Source: Vibrio sp. S9_S30 (GTDB lineage: Bacteria; Pseudomonadota; Gammaproteobacteria; Enterobacterales; Vibrionaceae). From it: a DNA stretch of 64,000 nt. The first letter of the stretch is position 1. The number at the start of each line of letters is the position of its first letter. The position numbers and the translations under genes were made by a program. Positions 28,978 through 39,025 of this stretch are shown here, piece by piece. Below the pieces are notes generated by a model that saw only the letters and a list, made by a program, of their open reading frames with translations, was not told where the DNA came from and did not search any database. Location: positions 248,001 to 312,000 of the forward strand of contig NZ_JAAUWT010000002.1 of NCBI RefSeq assembly GCF_014694455.1, written 5' to 3'.

Positions 28978-31551
28978 TTAGTCCAGTTTTAGGTTACGGA
29001 TATCGAAGCCATCGCTGATAGCACTGTAACCTTGTTGGTAAGATGGGATCTTATGCGTTCTGTCTACAAAACGGATAGCACGAAGTTTACAGCCAGCATA
29101 CTTGTCATCGTTAAATGTTTTACTGATCTTATGGTTAGTGATCAATAAGTTATCAGGGTACGCTGTTTCCAATGTTTCCCAGTTAAGCACAGTTTCGTTG
29201 CCCTGCTCACATGCAAGAAGGACTTTCGTCAAACCTTGCTCTGCGAAGCGTTGATAGTTCCAGTTATTCCCTGTGAACTCATCAAGAGATAACGTCTTGC
29301 CCTGAATATCACAACCAGAGGAAACACCATTGGATGCAAGGTTCAGTGTTGCGATACCGCCTTTACCCACAGAATAGTAATTTCTGCTGTCGAAGATATT
29401 TTGCGGAACGTAACGGAACGGTTCATTTTGTGCACGGTAACCCTGCTTGTTGACCACAAAGTTTCCTAAGTTTTCATCAATACTTAAATTACATGAATCA
29501 ACCGGAACAGTAGGTTCACCCGTAGACGTCAAACACGCTTTCTGACGTTCAGGATCATTCGGGTAGAACATTTGGCATGCCATTTCATAAGGGTTTGCCT
29601 GAATTTCATTAGACTCGACTTTTGTTACCAAGATACCCCAAGAGTCTGGGTGACCTGTATCTTCTAGGCTAATAGGTGTGAAGAAGCGGTCGGCTTTGAA
29701 TGTGATCTTGGCAGACTTGAATCCGTCACCAATAGCTTCGCTTGAAGCGTAAAGCTTATCGAAAGTTACATTTCCGCCAGCGGTAAATGAACCAGTAAGC
29801 TCAATGGTATCCCCTTTTTTGACGATCATATCATTGGTGAATGCCCAGTGAGTTGTTCCCCAAGCTACTCGTCCTGTTGCAGGGTCATAGTTGTTTGCGA
29901 TGCGAATCTGGTAGACACGACCTTGTTGACCTGTTGTTAGGTTAACGACGTTTTGGTATCCACGAGAGTGAACGTATGCCCCTTTATTGAACGCCCCAAA
30001 TTCAACGGCTAAACCTTGTTCAGTTCTATCCAAAGACTGTGAGCCTTCAACATTATTGGAGCCGTTATTGTCCTCAAGTAGATTATCGTCGTCTTGAACC
30101 GATATTGAAAAAGAATCCGATGGCAAGGTGAAGGTGTAACCCACAGCACTGCCATCTTGCCCAATACCGGTATCAGAATGGTTAAACACTTGAGTCAGTG
30201 TATAGGCACCATCTAAACCATTAACCATTGGTATAACTGGTAGGTACGATGTGTGGCTATCATGTTCAATGTCAGCAAGACCAGATACAGACACACTTTG
30301 GATATTACCAGCTATTTTTGCAACGAGCTCACGGAATGCTTGATCAGGATTTACTCTAGGGCTGTAATTGCGCTTTTGGTAAACCACATTCAACTCGTAG
30401 GTTGCACCAGGAATGGTAGGCAAGAAGCTTTCAATGATAACGGTTGAAGCCTGGCTACGAGCGAAGTATAACGGATATCTTGTTCCGTCAACATAAATCG
30501 AGGTGCCACGCGGACAGTGGTAGTTGGCTGAGTCAAGTTCGGACGTATTTCCGGCAGTAACATGGCGATATGTGGCGTGTGTACCCACTTCAAGTCTGGC
30601 AGGGCAGTACTCATCAACAAGCTCGCGAATTCTGTCAACACCAATACTGGCTTTTAGCGTTTCGAAGCTTGCATTGCTCAGTAGGCTGCGCAGAGTGCGT
30701 TCTGTCCATTTTACTTGGAATAAAATTTCACGACCTTCTACAAAAGTGCTTTTGTCATCTTCAGTAACAGGCTGACCATTATTATCAAATTCAACCAGTC
30801 CCCAAGAGACTTTGTCATATTGATCAGCAAAATCGTCAAAATCTTGAATCAATTGCTTATTCGTTGGGACGGTAGCATGAGACAACACACGCATTGAACG
30901 AGGGCGCGAGAAGTCAAGGATTTGACGGTTATACGCAAGAACATTCTCTAAATCTTCGTTATTCGTATCTTTAGTGAATACCGCTAAACGGTTGTAAGAC
31001 AAGTTGTCCCAGTCACTCAGCATGACGGCTAAGCCTTCGGGTGCAATGACATCCACTTCATGTCCACGAATGTAGTAAGGCAGAGAGTAGCCAGAGCGTT
31101 GGCCGGCCTTCAAGCAATATTCTGCGCCAGTTTGACGACTAACGATACATGCTTCGTCTGGTCTTTCAGTACTGATTACTCGCATTGAGCGAGGGTTAGA
31201 AAAGTCGAGGTACTGCCCATTACGAGCTAAAACGTTTTCCATCGCTTCGTTGTGAGTATGGCGTTCAAATACCGCTAATCGGTTGTAGGAAAGGTTATCC
31301 CAGTCGCTGAGCATTACACCTAAACCTTCAGGTGCAATGACATCAACATCATGACCACGGATGTAAGATGGCAAAGAGTAGCCAGAGCGTTGACCAGCTT
31401 CTAAACAGTATTTTGCTCCGGTTTCACGGCTAACAATACACGCTTTCGCCGCTTCAGTTGCGCTTGTCGTTGCGTTTGTTGTTGCGTTTACGGGTGTCTG
31501 GATGCTCACACCTAATATTACGGTGGACAGCATTAATGGAGTTCTTAGCAT
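28978..31551 (-). CDS. Large exported protein with tandem crystallin-like repeats
   Basis: I do not recognise this 857-residue protein by name. It has an N-terminal signal peptide (about 1-23), a Thr/Ala-rich stretch and two near-identical 90-residue repeats at 38-127 and 135-224. Each repeat has CIVSR-TGA-YC near its start, SGYSLP-YIRGH, VIAPEGL-VMLSDWDNLSYNRL and a closing LDFS-PRSMRV. The DWDNLSYNRL and FSNPRSMRV parts resemble the ends of beta/gamma-crystallin Greek-key motifs; this is inference. The remaining 630 residues are unassigned, with Cys pairs and many beta-type segments. AGAGGGAAGAG precedes the ATG. The gene stands alone between core genes with a long AT-rich upstream region, which suggests it is accessory. 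Confidence 0.8.
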   Translation of the reverse strand: MLRTPLMLSTVILGVSIQTPVNATTNATTSATEAAKACIVSRETGAKYCLEAGQRSGYSLPSYIRGHDVDVIAPEGLGVMLSDWDNLSYNRLAVFERHTHNEAMENVLARNGQYLDFSNPRSMRVISTERPDEACIVSRQTGAEYCLKAGQRSGYSLPYYIRGHEVDVIAPEGLAVMLSDWDNLSYNRLAVFTKDTNNEDLENVLAYNRQILDFSRPRSMRVLSHATVPTNKQLIQDFDDFADQYDKVSWGLVEFDNNGQPVTEDDKSTFVEGREILFQVKWTERTLRSLLSNASFETLKASIGVDRIRELVDEYCPARLEVGTHATYRHVTAGNTSELDSANYHCPRGTSIYVDGTRYPLYFARSQASTVIIESFLPTIPGATYELNVVYQKRNYSPRVNPDQAFRELVAKIAGNIQSVSVSGLADIEHDSHTSYLPVIPMVNGLDGAYTLTQVFNHSDTGIGQDGSAVGYTFTLPSDSFSISVQDDDNLLEDNNGSNNVEGSQSLDRTEQGLAVEFGAFNKGAYVHSRGYQNVVNLTTGQQGRVYQIRIANNYDPATGRVAWGTTHWAFTNDMIVKKGDTIELTGSFTAGGNVTFDKLYASSEAIGDGFKSAKITFKADRFFTPISLEDTGHPDSWGILVTKVESNEIQANPYEMACQMFYPNDPERQKACLTSTGEPTVPVDSCNLSIDENLGNFVVNKQGYRAQNEPFRYVPQNIFDSRNYYSVGKGGIATLNLASNGVSSGCDIQGKTLSLDEFTGNNWNYQRFAEQGLTKVLLACEQGNETVLNWETLETAYPDNLLITNHKISKTFNDDKYAGCKLRAIRFVDRTHKIPSYQQGYSAISDGFDIRNLKLD
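30880..31440 (-). repeat. Internal tandem repeat (two 90-residue units)
   Basis: Unit 1 is coded by 31440-31171 and unit 2 by 31149-30880, with a 291-bp period. Protein identity is high but many third codon positions differ, so the duplication is old and kept by selection. Confidence 0.85.
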
Positions 31552-32031
31552 TATTCTCTTCCCTCTGAGAGCTAATGAAATAAATAAACAACGTACGTTT
31601 TTAATTAGATTTAAATTAAGGTTTTACTTATTTAGATATTTATTCTTGATGAAATTAAGAAACACTAAAATCTACAACTCGCTTTCCTTTAACGAAGAAG
31701 ATAGTGAATATAATTCCCTATAAACTACTTTTTATTCATCTAAGTACTTTAATTATTCATCTCAGTACTTTTATTCATCTCAGTACATTGGTGACCAAAT
31801 CGAATGGTTTAGAATTCGCACTGTGATGAGACTTTCGATTCGTCAAGCGTATTGTTCATTATTTGGAGGAAGATCTCCATTCCTTGTCTGTACTATTTTT
31901 GAGACAGAGGCGGTTATCTTAAGTTTGAGATTTTTTGAAGGGAGCTAAGTAATTGATTAGAAGGGTATTGGGTAAGTATTAGGTCGATTTTATTCCCCCT
32001 AATACTTACTTAAATAGGATGGGGTACTGAA
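31552..32031. other. AT-rich intergenic region with repeats
   Basis: No gene is supported in these 480 bases. They hold the promoter region of the 857-residue protein gene and three direct repeats of TATTCATCTMAGTACTTT-type sequence at 31733, 31754 and 31772 (third copy ends ACATT). A 12-bp perfect inverted repeat GTAAGTATTAGG (31972-31983) / CCTAATACTTAC (31998-32009) lies just past the fadE stop. That hairpin has no T tract in either direction. Confidence 0.6.
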
Positions 32032-34479
32032 CTAAGCAATCTCGCCTATTTTGGACGACATTTGTGGGGTAGCAGCAAGTGCATTGAAGTCAAAATCATC
32101 TACGTTAATGGTTTCTAGCCTTAGCTGCTCTGCCAGTATTAATAAGTTAGCTTCTTCGTGAGAAAGAATATTATTTTCAATACCGATATTGGCTATTTTA
32201 TCCAGTTGCGTAAATGGTTTCCTCTTCCCAATAGCTCCACAAACTTTATTAAATAAAGGTTCTGATTTCAAAATTATTTCCAACGCATACTCTAATTTAC
32301 CAGCAGGGTTATTTTTTGTGGGCAATAAATATTGATTGCGCCCGATTCTAGAACGCGTTTCACTCGGTGTTTGAAGAATCGCTGCCACTTTATGATCCAA
32401 ACTGTCGGAAGGCGCTTTTCGGATTCGGCCAAATGGCAGGATGATGACTCGAATTATCCCTCCTATCCAAGGACTTGGGAAGTTTGCTAGAAACTCATCA
32501 ATTGCCGTTTCTGCTTGAAGTAAGCAGTCTCGCATTCCCCATTCCAGCAATGGTAAATCTTCCATTTTCTTTCCATCGTTTTCAAAGCGCTTTAAGGTCG
32601 CGCTTGCTAAATACAGTTGGCTTAGAATATCGCCTAACCGTGCGCTTAGGCGTTCTTTTCGTTTTAATGACCCGCCTAGAACCGCCATGGAAATATCGGA
32701 TAACAATGCCATGTTTGCACTGTAGCGGTTAAGTTGCTGATAATAGCGACGCGTAACATCACTGGTTGGGCTATCCGAGCCCCTGCCATCGGTTAAACCC
32801 AACCAAAAGCTGCGAACAAAATTGCTCATAGTAAAATGAATGTGTCCCATGATCGCTTTATCAAACTTAGCTAATGCGTCTGGCTGATCTGAATGAGCAG
32901 CACTCATTTCTTTTAATACATAAGGATGACAACGAATTGCCCCCTGACCGTAAATGATCATCGAACGTGTCAAAATGTTTGCACCTTCCACCGTCACAGC
33001 GATAGGCGAACCTTGATATCCGCGAGCTAAAAAATTCGACGGACCTAAGCAGATGCCTTTGCCACCGACAATATCCATGGCGTCGATAATGCTTTTTTGA
33101 CCGCGGTGGGTACAGTGGTACTTAACAATTGCTGATATAACGGATGGCTTTTGACCTATATCGATACCGGCTACCGTTAAGCTACTTGCCGCATCCATAA
33201 CGTAAGCATTACCAGCAAGGCGAGCTAAAGGCTCTTCGATCCCTTCCATGTGACCAATAGGTTGCTTAAATTGGCGGCGAATTCGAGCGTAGGCCCCTGT
33301 CGCCAAGGCTGCGGTTTTGATGCCGCCTGTTGAATTGGAAGGCAAAGTGATACCGCGTCCAACACTTAAGCACTCAACCAGCATACGCCAGCCTTGCCCC
33401 GCCATTTTAGGTCCTCCGATAATGAAATCGAGCGGCACAAACACATCATTGCCTTTGGTTGGACCGTTTTGGAAAGGAACATTCAATGGAAAATGCCTGC
33501 GACCGATTTCTACGCCATCAATATCTGTAGGGATCAAAGCGCACGTTATACCAAGATCTGGCTCTTCGCCTAATAGCCCATCAGGGTCCTGTAACTTGAA
33601 TGCTAAGCCCAAAACGGTCGCAACAGGTGCTAAGGTAATATAGCGTTTGTTCCACGTTAGGCGCATGCCCAGCACCTCTTTTCCTTCCCACTCTCCTTTG
33701 CAAACCACACCATAATCAGGGATGGATCCTGCATCCGAACCTGCTTCTGGGCTAGTCAAAGCAAAACAAGGGATCTCTTTACCCAAGGCTAACCTAGGTA
33801 GGTAGTGATTTTTTTGTTCTTCGGTTCCATAGTGCTGAAGCAACTCACCGGGCCCTAAAGAGTTGGGCACACCGACAGTGGAGGAAAGTACACCCGAGAC
33901 ACCGGTGAGTTTTTGCAGCACCAAAGATTGGGCATAGGCTGAAAATTCTAATCCGCCATATTGCTTTTTAATGATCATGGCGAAGAATTTGTGCTCTTTG
34001 AGGTATTGCCATACTTCTTGGGGGAGATCCGCCAGCTCATGGGTAACCTGATGATCGTTGGTCATCGCACACACTTCATTCACCGGCCCATCTAAGAATG
34101 CTTGTTCTTCTTTTGTTAGCACAGGTTTTTCGATGGATTGAAGTTGGCGCCAATCCGGTTTGCCTTTAAACAGCTCGGCTTCCCACCAAACGGTACCCGC
34201 ATCCAAGGCTTCTTTCTCGGTTTGAGACATGGTCGGAAGCACTTTTTTGAAGAACTTAAGGGCTTTGGCGCTGAACAGAGACTGTCTTACTGCTGGAATC
34301 GTAACGATGGCACTCAATACAATGAATACGATCCAAGTTGTTCCGCCCGTCCATCCGAGCACCGTGGTTCCAATAAGGGTGGCACCGAGGGTCAGTAACG
34401 AAACCGCGAGTGAAGTTCGATGGTAGAGTACTAGCCCGACGGCCAGTACCAACGCAATTGTAGAGAGCAAGATATCCAT
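32032..34479 (-). CDS. fadE: Acyl-CoA dehydrogenase FadE
   Basis: FadE catalyses the first step of beta-oxidation, oxidising acyl-CoA to trans-2-enoyl-CoA with FAD. The 815-residue protein has one or two N-terminal membrane segments (about 1-60). The acyl-CoA dehydrogenase core follows, with [33 protein letters not shown] and the [17 protein letters not shown] region. A C-terminal DUF1974-type domain makes it longer than mitochondrial ACADs. The length agrees with E. coli FadE (814). gmhA lies divergent upstream, the E. coli order. A FadR-like operator lies 44-60 nt upstream of the start, consistent with repression until fatty acids are present. Confidence 0.96.
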   Translation of the reverse strand: MDILLSTIALVLAVGLVLYHRTSLAVSLLTLGATLIGTTVLGWTGGTTWIVFIVLSAIVTIPAVRQSLFSAKALKFFKKVLPTMSQTEKEALDAGTVWWEAELFKGKPDWRQLQSIEKPVLTKEEQAFLDGPVNEVCAMTNDHQVTHELADLPQEVWQYLKEHKFFAMIIKKQYGGLEFSAYAQSLVLQKLTGVSGVLSSTVGVPNSLGPGELLQHYGTEEQKNHYLPRLALGKEIPCFALTSPEAGSDAGSIPDYGVVCKGEWEGKEVLGMRLTWNKRYITLAPVATVLGLAFKLQDPDGLLGEEPDLGITCALIPTDIDGVEIGRRHFPLNVPFQNGPTKGNDVFVPLDFIIGGPKMAGQGWRMLVECLSVGRGITLPSNSTGGIKTAALATGAYARIRRQFKQPIGHMEGIEEPLARLAGNAYVMDAASSLTVAGIDIGQKPSVISAIVKYHCTHRGQKSIIDAMDIVGGKGICLGPSNFLARGYQGSPIAVTVEGANILTRSMIIYGQGAIRCHPYVLKEMSAAHSDQPDALAKFDKAIMGHIHFTMSNFVRSFWLGLTDGRGSDSPTSDVTRRYYQQLNRYSANMALLSDISMAVLGGSLKRKERLSARLGDILSQLYLASATLKRFENDGKKMEDLPLLEWGMRDCLLQAETAIDEFLANFPSPWIGGIIRVIILPFGRIRKAPSDSLDHKVAAILQTPSETRSRIGRNQYLLPTKNNPAGKLEYALEIILKSEPLFNKVCGAIGKRKPFTQLDKIANIGIENNILSHEEANLLILAEQLRLETINVDDFDFNALAATPQMSSKIGEIA

Positions 34480-34522
34480 AATGATTGTCCTTTTTATTGA
34501 CCGCTGCCCGTTGCACTCAGGT

Positions 34523-34539
34523 AAGAGGTCATACCAGTT
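34523..34539. promoter_or_regulatory. FadR-like operator upstream of fadE
   Basis: AAGAGGTCATACCAGTT reads on the minus strand as AACTGGTATGACCTCTT, close to the FadR consensus AACTGGTCNGACCAGTT, with the whole left half intact. It lies in the expected position for repression of fadE. Confidence 0.7.
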
Positions 34540-34585
34540 AATTTTGATTGTATCTTAAATGTTACTGGGTTGTAAAACTCTTATT

Positions 34586-34602
34586 CGTTCAAGGTTTGAA
34601 CG
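34586..34602. promoter_or_regulatory. 17-bp palindromic candidate operator
   Basis: CGTTCAA-GGT-TTGAACG has perfect 7-bp arms and lies 107-123 nt upstream of fadE. It resembles TetR-family fatty-acid regulator sites of the PsrA type (TTCAAACGTTTGAA-like); this assignment is inference. A further inverted repeat (34619-34630 with 34653-34664, 10 of 12 matching) lies between it and gmhA. The region 34480-34830 otherwise holds no gene. Confidence 0.4.
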
Positions 34603-34830
34603 TGATCCGGTGTGTGAGCCGCTCGTTTGATTTCAACTGACAATTTCTCACGTCAATTGAGCGGATTCTGCTCTCGACTATCGACACGAATTTAATAATG
34701 GGTAAAATTTAGGGCTACACGCCTGAGGGCAAAGGTAATCGGAACGCCCATTGCTCAGATTGTTTGGGTATAAAAAAGGTTGGCTCTCCACATTGGAAGC
34801 CTGAAAGCAAACAACTATTCAGAGAAAACC

Positions 34831-35406
34831 ATGTACCAAGACCTAATAAAAAGTGAACTGCAAGAAGCTGCCGACGTACTGAGCGCATTTTTAAGTGATG
34901 ACGCAAACATCAAACAGATAGAAAATGCAGCCAAATTGATCGCCGACTCTTTCAAGCAAGGAGGCAAAGTATTGTCGTGTGGAAATGGGGGCTCGCATTG
35001 TGATGCCATGCATTTTGCTGAAGAATTAACGGGAAGATACCGTGAGAATCGGCCAGGTTACCCAGGTATTGCGATTTCAGATCCAAGCCATCTTTCTTGT
35101 GTGAGTAACGATTTCGGTTATGAGTCGGTGTTTTCGCGCTATGTAGAAGCCGTTGGTGCAAAAGGTGATGTGTTATTTGGTCTTTCGACGTCTGGTAATT
35201 CGGGCAATATTTTGAAGGCTATAGATGCTGCGAAAGCCAAAGGAATGAAAACCATCGCCTTAACAGGTAAAGATGGAGGAAAGATGGCGGGTTTAGCAGA
35301 CATTGAAATCAGAGTTCCTCACTTTGGTTACGCAGATCGAATCCAAGAAATTCATATCAAAATTATCCATATCGTGATTCAGCTAATCGAAAAAGAAATG
35401 GAATAA
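34831..35406 (+). CDS. gmhA: Sedoheptulose-7-phosphate isomerase
   Basis: GmhA (LpcA) converts sedoheptulose 7-phosphate to D-glycero-D-manno-heptose 7-phosphate, the first step of LPS inner-core heptose synthesis. It is a SIS-domain protein of 191 residues (E. coli 192). Motifs include [36 protein letters not shown] and the C-terminal [17 protein letters not shown] metal and active-site helix. The ATG at 34831 begins the conserved [13 protein letters not shown]; an ATG at 34780 is rejected on length. It is followed 16 nt later by a yafJ homologue, as in E. coli. Confidence 0.96.
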   Translation: MYQDLIKSELQEAADVLSAFLSDDANIKQIENAAKLIADSFKQGGKVLSCGNGGSHCDAMHFAEELTGRYRENRPGYPGIAISDPSHLSCVSNDFGYESVFSRYVEAVGAKGDVLFGLSTSGNSGNILKAIDAAKAKGMKTIALTGKDGGKMAGLADIEIRVPHFGYADRIQEIHIKIIHIVIQLIEKEME

Positions 35407-35422
35407 AGGAGTACCAGTATTT

Positions 35423-36268
35423 ATGTGCGAATTGCTCGGAATGAGCGCCAATGTGCCAACGGACATTTGCTTCAGTTTTACAGGGCTGATGCAAAGAGGC
35501 GGAAACACGGGACCACACCGAGATGGGTGGGGAATCACGTTTTATGAAGGAAAAGGGTTTAGGACGTTTAAAGATCCAAACCCGAGCTGCCAGTCTAAAA
35601 TTGCGGAGCTGGTGCAGAATTATCCGATCAAAAGTAAAGCCGTCATTAGTCATATTCGTCAAGCCAATCGAGGTGGGGTGAATTTAGAAAATACTCACCC
35701 TTTTACTCGAGAGTTATGGGGGCGTTACTGGACCTTTGCACACAATGGTCAGTTGAGTGGATACGACAAATTAAAAACCGGGTTCATTCGACCCGTCGGT
35801 CAAACAGACAGTGAATTATCATTTTGTTGGTTACTTAATCGATTGCAAGAACGCTATCCTGAACCACCGCAGGATATGGTTGGCATGTTTAGGTTTGTTG
35901 CCGAGTGTTGCGATGAACTGAGAAAACTCGGTGTGTTTAACATGTTACTCAGTGACGGCGAGTATGTGATGACCTATTGCACCAATCATCTGTATTGGAT
36001 AACAAGACGTGCACCGTTTGGTAAAGCAAGCCTTATCGATGAAGATGTGACCATCGATTTTCAGAAAGAAACCACACCAAACGATATTGTATCCGTTATT
36101 GCGACTCAGCCTTTAACCGACAATGAGGCATGGCATCGTATGAAACCGGGAGAATTCAATATTTTCCATTTTGGTGAAAGCATAGATGGAAATCATGCTG
36201 AGCTTGAGCACGTCGCATACGCCGAAGCGAAACCCAAATGCCAAGCTCCGACGGAACCCCTAGAATGA
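35423..36268 (+). CDS. Class II glutamine amidotransferase, YafJ-like
   Basis: This 281-residue Ntn-hydrolase has the catalytic Cys as residue 2 (MCELLGMSANVPTDI). The GPHRDGWGI and VISHIRQANRG segments bind glutamine, and TFAHNGQLSG follows. It hydrolyses glutamine by family membership, but the acceptor is unknown and no synthase domain is fused. It lies directly downstream of gmhA as E. coli yafJ does. AAGGAG precedes the start. Confidence 0.9.
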   Translation: MCELLGMSANVPTDICFSFTGLMQRGGNTGPHRDGWGITFYEGKGFRTFKDPNPSCQSKIAELVQNYPIKSKAVISHIRQANRGGVNLENTHPFTRELWGRYWTFAHNGQLSGYDKLKTGFIRPVGQTDSELSFCWLLNRLQERYPEPPQDMVGMFRFVAECCDELRKLGVFNMLLSDGEYVMTYCTNHLYWITRRAPFGKASLIDEDVTIDFQKETTPNDIVSVIATQPLTDNEAWHRMKPGEFNIFHFGESIDGNHAELEHVAYAEAKPKCQAPTEPLE

Positions 36269-36283
36269 TGCATTGTTAAAATA

Positions 36284-36313
36284 AAAAAAGGTGACCGAGT
36301 GGTCACCTTTTTT
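36284..36313. terminator. Bidirectional terminator
   Basis: The stem AAAAAAGGTGACC / GGTCACCTTTTTT with a GAGT loop serves the yafJ-like gene on the plus strand and purN on the minus strand. Confidence 0.88.
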
Positions 36314-36364
36314 ATATCCAGCATGGCTGGTATCACACACTTTCTTATCGAACAGGTACGCTGA

Positions 36365-37003
36365 TTATTCTTCCGCGTAGCCATTCTCGCCTAAGATATG
36401 CCCATCCAAAACCGCTTTGCCGTCTTGCATGGTGAGCCTGTTTGTGACAAACCACTGTGCAACCAGCGGATAAATTCGGTGTTCTTGAGTTTGAACGCGC
36501 TCTGCCAAAGCATCTGCCGTGTCATTTTCAAACACAGGGACTTTCGCTTGCAAAATAACCGGACCACCATCGAGCTCTTCCGTTACAAAGTGAACGCTTG
36601 TGCCGTGTTCCTCATCGCCAGCATCAATCGCACGCTGATGAGTGTGCAAACCAGGATACTTCGGCAAAAGAGATGGGTGGATGTTGATCATCTTACCCAT
36701 ATAGTGACGAACAAATTCTTCACTCAGAATACGCATGTAGCCCGCAAGAATAATTAAGTCGGGTTGGTATTGGTCGATTTCGCCCATGAGCGCTAAATCG
36801 AAAGCTTCACGCGACTCAAAATCTTTGTGGCTGACTGCGCGGGCATCAATCCCGCTGCATTTTGCCCGCTCCAGTCCATAAGCGTCAGCTTTGTTCGAAA
36901 AAACGGCGCTGACTTTTCCTTCAATGCTTCCATTTTCACAGGCATCAATCACAGCCTGTAGGTTACTGCCATTTCCGGAAATTAAGACAACGATATTTTT
37001 CAT
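36365..37003 (-). CDS. purN: Phosphoribosylglycinamide formyltransferase
   Basis: GAR transformylase uses 10-formyl-tetrahydrofolate to formylate GAR in purine synthesis. MKNIVVLISGNGSNLQAVID binds substrate phosphate. The catalytic Asn/His are in MINIHPSLLPKYPGLHTHQ and the Asp is in GTSVHFVTEELDGG. Its 212 residues equal the E. coli protein. It lies 3 nt after purM in the same operon. Confidence 0.97.
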   Translation of the reverse strand: MKNIVVLISGNGSNLQAVIDACENGSIEGKVSAVFSNKADAYGLERAKCSGIDARAVSHKDFESREAFDLALMGEIDQYQPDLIILAGYMRILSEEFVRHYMGKMINIHPSLLPKYPGLHTHQRAIDAGDEEHGTSVHFVTEELDGGPVILQAKVPVFENDTADALAERVQTQEHRIYPLVAQWFVTNRLTMQDGKAVLDGHILGENGYAEE

Positions 37004-37006
37004 GGT

Positions 37007-38047
37007 TTAGCGGATCTCTACTTGCTCTTCACCAGCTTCTGCTGATGCGATTTCACCGATGATCCAAGCATTCTCGCCTTCTGCCTTCAGCAGTTCAACG
37101 GCTGCTGAAGCTTGCTCTTTCGGTAGCGCGACAATCAAACCAACGCCACAGTTGAAGGTACGGTACATTTCATGCGTTTCCACGTTACCTTTCTCTTGTA
37201 GCCAAGAGAAGATGGCTGGCCATTCCCAGCTATTGCCATCGATAACGGCTTTGGTTCCTTCAGGAAGAACGCGTGGGATGTTTTCCCAGAAACCACCACC
37301 CGTAATGTGCGAGATCGCGTGAATGTCGTGCTCGGCAATCATCTTCAGTGCGGATTTAATGTAAATTTTCGTTGGTTCAAGCAGTTGCTCGCCAATCGTA
37401 CGCCCGTTTAGCTCTTCGCTTAAATCGGCTTCAGCCACTTCTAGAATCTTACGAATCAGGGAGTAACCGTTTGAGTGAGGACCGCTAGAACCGACCGCAA
37501 TAAGCGCATCGCCAGCCGCGACTTTGGTACCGTCGATCACTTCCGATTTTTCGACCACACCGACACAGAAGCCAGCCACGTCGTAGTCTTCACCTTCGTA
37601 CATGCCCGGCATTTCAGCCGTTTCACCACCGATGAGCGCACAACCTGCTTGAATACACCCTTCACCGATACCCGCGACGACATTTGCTGCGGTATCAACA
37701 TCCAGTTTGCCTGTTGCGTAGTAATCAAGGAAGAAAAGAGGTTCAGCACCTTGAACGATAAGATCGTTCACACACATAGCAACCAAGTCGATGCCAATGG
37801 TGTCGTGTTTTTTCATATCCAATGCTAGGCGAAGTTTCGTGCCTACGCCGTCTGTTCCAGACACTAGCAGTGGTTCATTGTATTTAGTTGGTAATTCGCA
37901 TAGTGCGCCAAAGCCACCAATACCGCCCATGACTTCAGGGCGACGGGTGCGCTTTACCACACCTTTAATTCGGTCTACCAGAGCATTACCAGCATCAATA
38001 TCTACACCAGCGTCTTTATAACTTAGAGAAGAGTTGTTACCACTCAC
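37007..38047 (-). CDS. purM: Phosphoribosylaminoimidazole synthetase
   Basis: AIR synthetase closes the imidazole ring in purine synthesis with ATP. It shows [20 protein letters not shown] at the N-terminus, the [12 protein letters not shown] and [11 protein letters not shown] loops, and [12 protein letters not shown]. Its 346 residues match the family. It is the first gene of purMN and is divergent from upp. A PurR-like operator lies 66 nt upstream of the start. Confidence 0.97.
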   Translation of the reverse strand: MSGNNSSLSYKDAGVDIDAGNALVDRIKGVVKRTRRPEVMGGIGGFGALCELPTKYNEPLLVSGTDGVGTKLRLALDMKKHDTIGIDLVAMCVNDLIVQGAEPLFFLDYYATGKLDVDTAANVVAGIGEGCIQAGCALIGGETAEMPGMYEGEDYDVAGFCVGVVEKSEVIDGTKVAAGDALIAVGSSGPHSNGYSLIRKILEVAEADLSEELNGRTIGEQLLEPTKIYIKSALKMIAEHDIHAISHITGGGFWENIPRVLPEGTKAVIDGNSWEWPAIFSWLQEKGNVETHEMYRTFNCGVGLIVALPKEQASAAVELLKAEGENAWIIGEIASAEAGEEQVEIR

Positions 38048-38112
38048 GGGGATGTCCTCGTCATAGGTTGGATGTGAAAAACGGCGCTATTCTAACAGGG
38101 GTTGAAAGGAAA

Positions 38113-38128
38113 AGGAAAACGTTTGCGC
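38113..38128. promoter_or_regulatory. PurR-like operator upstream of purMN
   Basis: AGGAAAACGTTTGCGC matches the PurR consensus ACGCAAACGTTTNCGT at most positions, including the AAACGTTT core. It lies 66-81 nt upstream of purM, as expected for repression by PurR with hypoxanthine or guanine. Confidence 0.75.
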
Positions 38129-38295
38129 AGTTTTTTTTCTTCGCGTTTTTGTCTCTCAAATCAAGCCCTGTAAAGGCTGGGTAGTTATTGTTTTTGCAGT
38201 CAGTTAGCGGCGCAAGTAAAAACCTGCAGCTCTGTAACTATTCCGACCAGTTCGGTATAATCCCGAGGTTTATTTAAAAATTTCTGGAGTTGGGA

Positions 38296-38922
38296 ATGAA
38301 AGTTGTTGAAGTGAAGCACCCATTAGTTAAACACAAACTGGGCTTAATGCGAGAAGGTGACATCAGCACTAAACGTTTTCGTGAGCTTGCGACTGAGGTA
38401 GGTAGTCTGCTTACTTACGAAGCGACGTCGGATTTCGAAATGGAACGGGTGACGATTGAAGGTTGGAACGGTCCAGTTGAAGTGGATCAAATCAAAGGTA
38501 AAAAAGTCACGGTTGTGCCAATCCTTCGTGCTGGTCTAGGTATGATGGATGGTGTGCTTGAACACATGCCAAGCGCACGCATTAGTGTTGTTGGCATCTA
38601 CCGCGATGAAGAAACACTCGAACCCGTACCGTACTTCAACAAATTGACTTCAAATATCGATGAGCGTATTGCTTTGGTAGTAGACCCAATGCTAGCAACC
38701 GGCGGCTCGATGATTGCCACCATTGATCTTTTAAAAGAGAAAGGCTGTAAAGCCATTAAGGTTCTGGTGCTGGTTGCCGCCCCAGAAGGTATTGAAGCAT
38801 TGAAGAAATCGCATCCAGATGTGGAGCTGTATACGGCTGCTATTGATGAGAAATTAAACGATAAGGGCTACATCGTCCCTGGGCTTGGTGATGCAGGTGA
38901 TAAGATTTTCGGAACCAAATAA
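38296..38922 (+). CDS. upp: Uracil phosphoribosyltransferase
   Basis: Upp salvages uracil to UMP with PRPP. The PRPP loop [12 protein letters not shown] is intact, and the C-terminal [17 protein letters not shown] is the uracil-binding tail. Its 208 residues equal E. coli Upp. The ATG at 38296 has GGAG 7 nt upstream. A TTG at 38290, two codons earlier, is in frame but is a worse fit. In E. coli upp and uraA form an operon; here uraA is in the opposite orientation with a terminator between. Confidence 0.96.
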   Translation: MKVVEVKHPLVKHKLGLMREGDISTKRFRELATEVGSLLTYEATSDFEMERVTIEGWNGPVEVDQIKGKKVTVVPILRAGLGMMDGVLEHMPSARISVVGIYRDEETLEPVPYFNKLTSNIDERIALVVDPMLATGGSMIATIDLLKEKGCKAIKVLVLVAAPEGIEALKKSHPDVELYTAAIDEKLNDKGYIVPGLGDAGDKIFGTK

Positions 38923-38978
38923 AAGCACATGAGCTCGATTAACCTCAGCAGAGGTTATTTACAGTGAATCACTGAAAG

Positions 38979-39003
38979 AAAAGGAGGCGTGCGCCTCCTT
39001 TTC
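38979..39003. terminator. Bidirectional terminator between upp and uraA
   Basis: The stem AAAAGGAGGCG / CGCCTCCTTTT has a very short loop. A weaker hairpin (AACCTC-AGCA-GAGGTT, 38941-38956) precedes it. Confidence 0.85.
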
Positions 39004-39025
39004 TTGTTCAGTCGGATGGCTTTGG

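Noticed and set aside
31502..31723. Small plus-strand ORF across the start of the 857-residue protein gene
   Set aside because: AT-rich, overlaps the opposite gene's start, and no ribosome-binding site or homology is visible.
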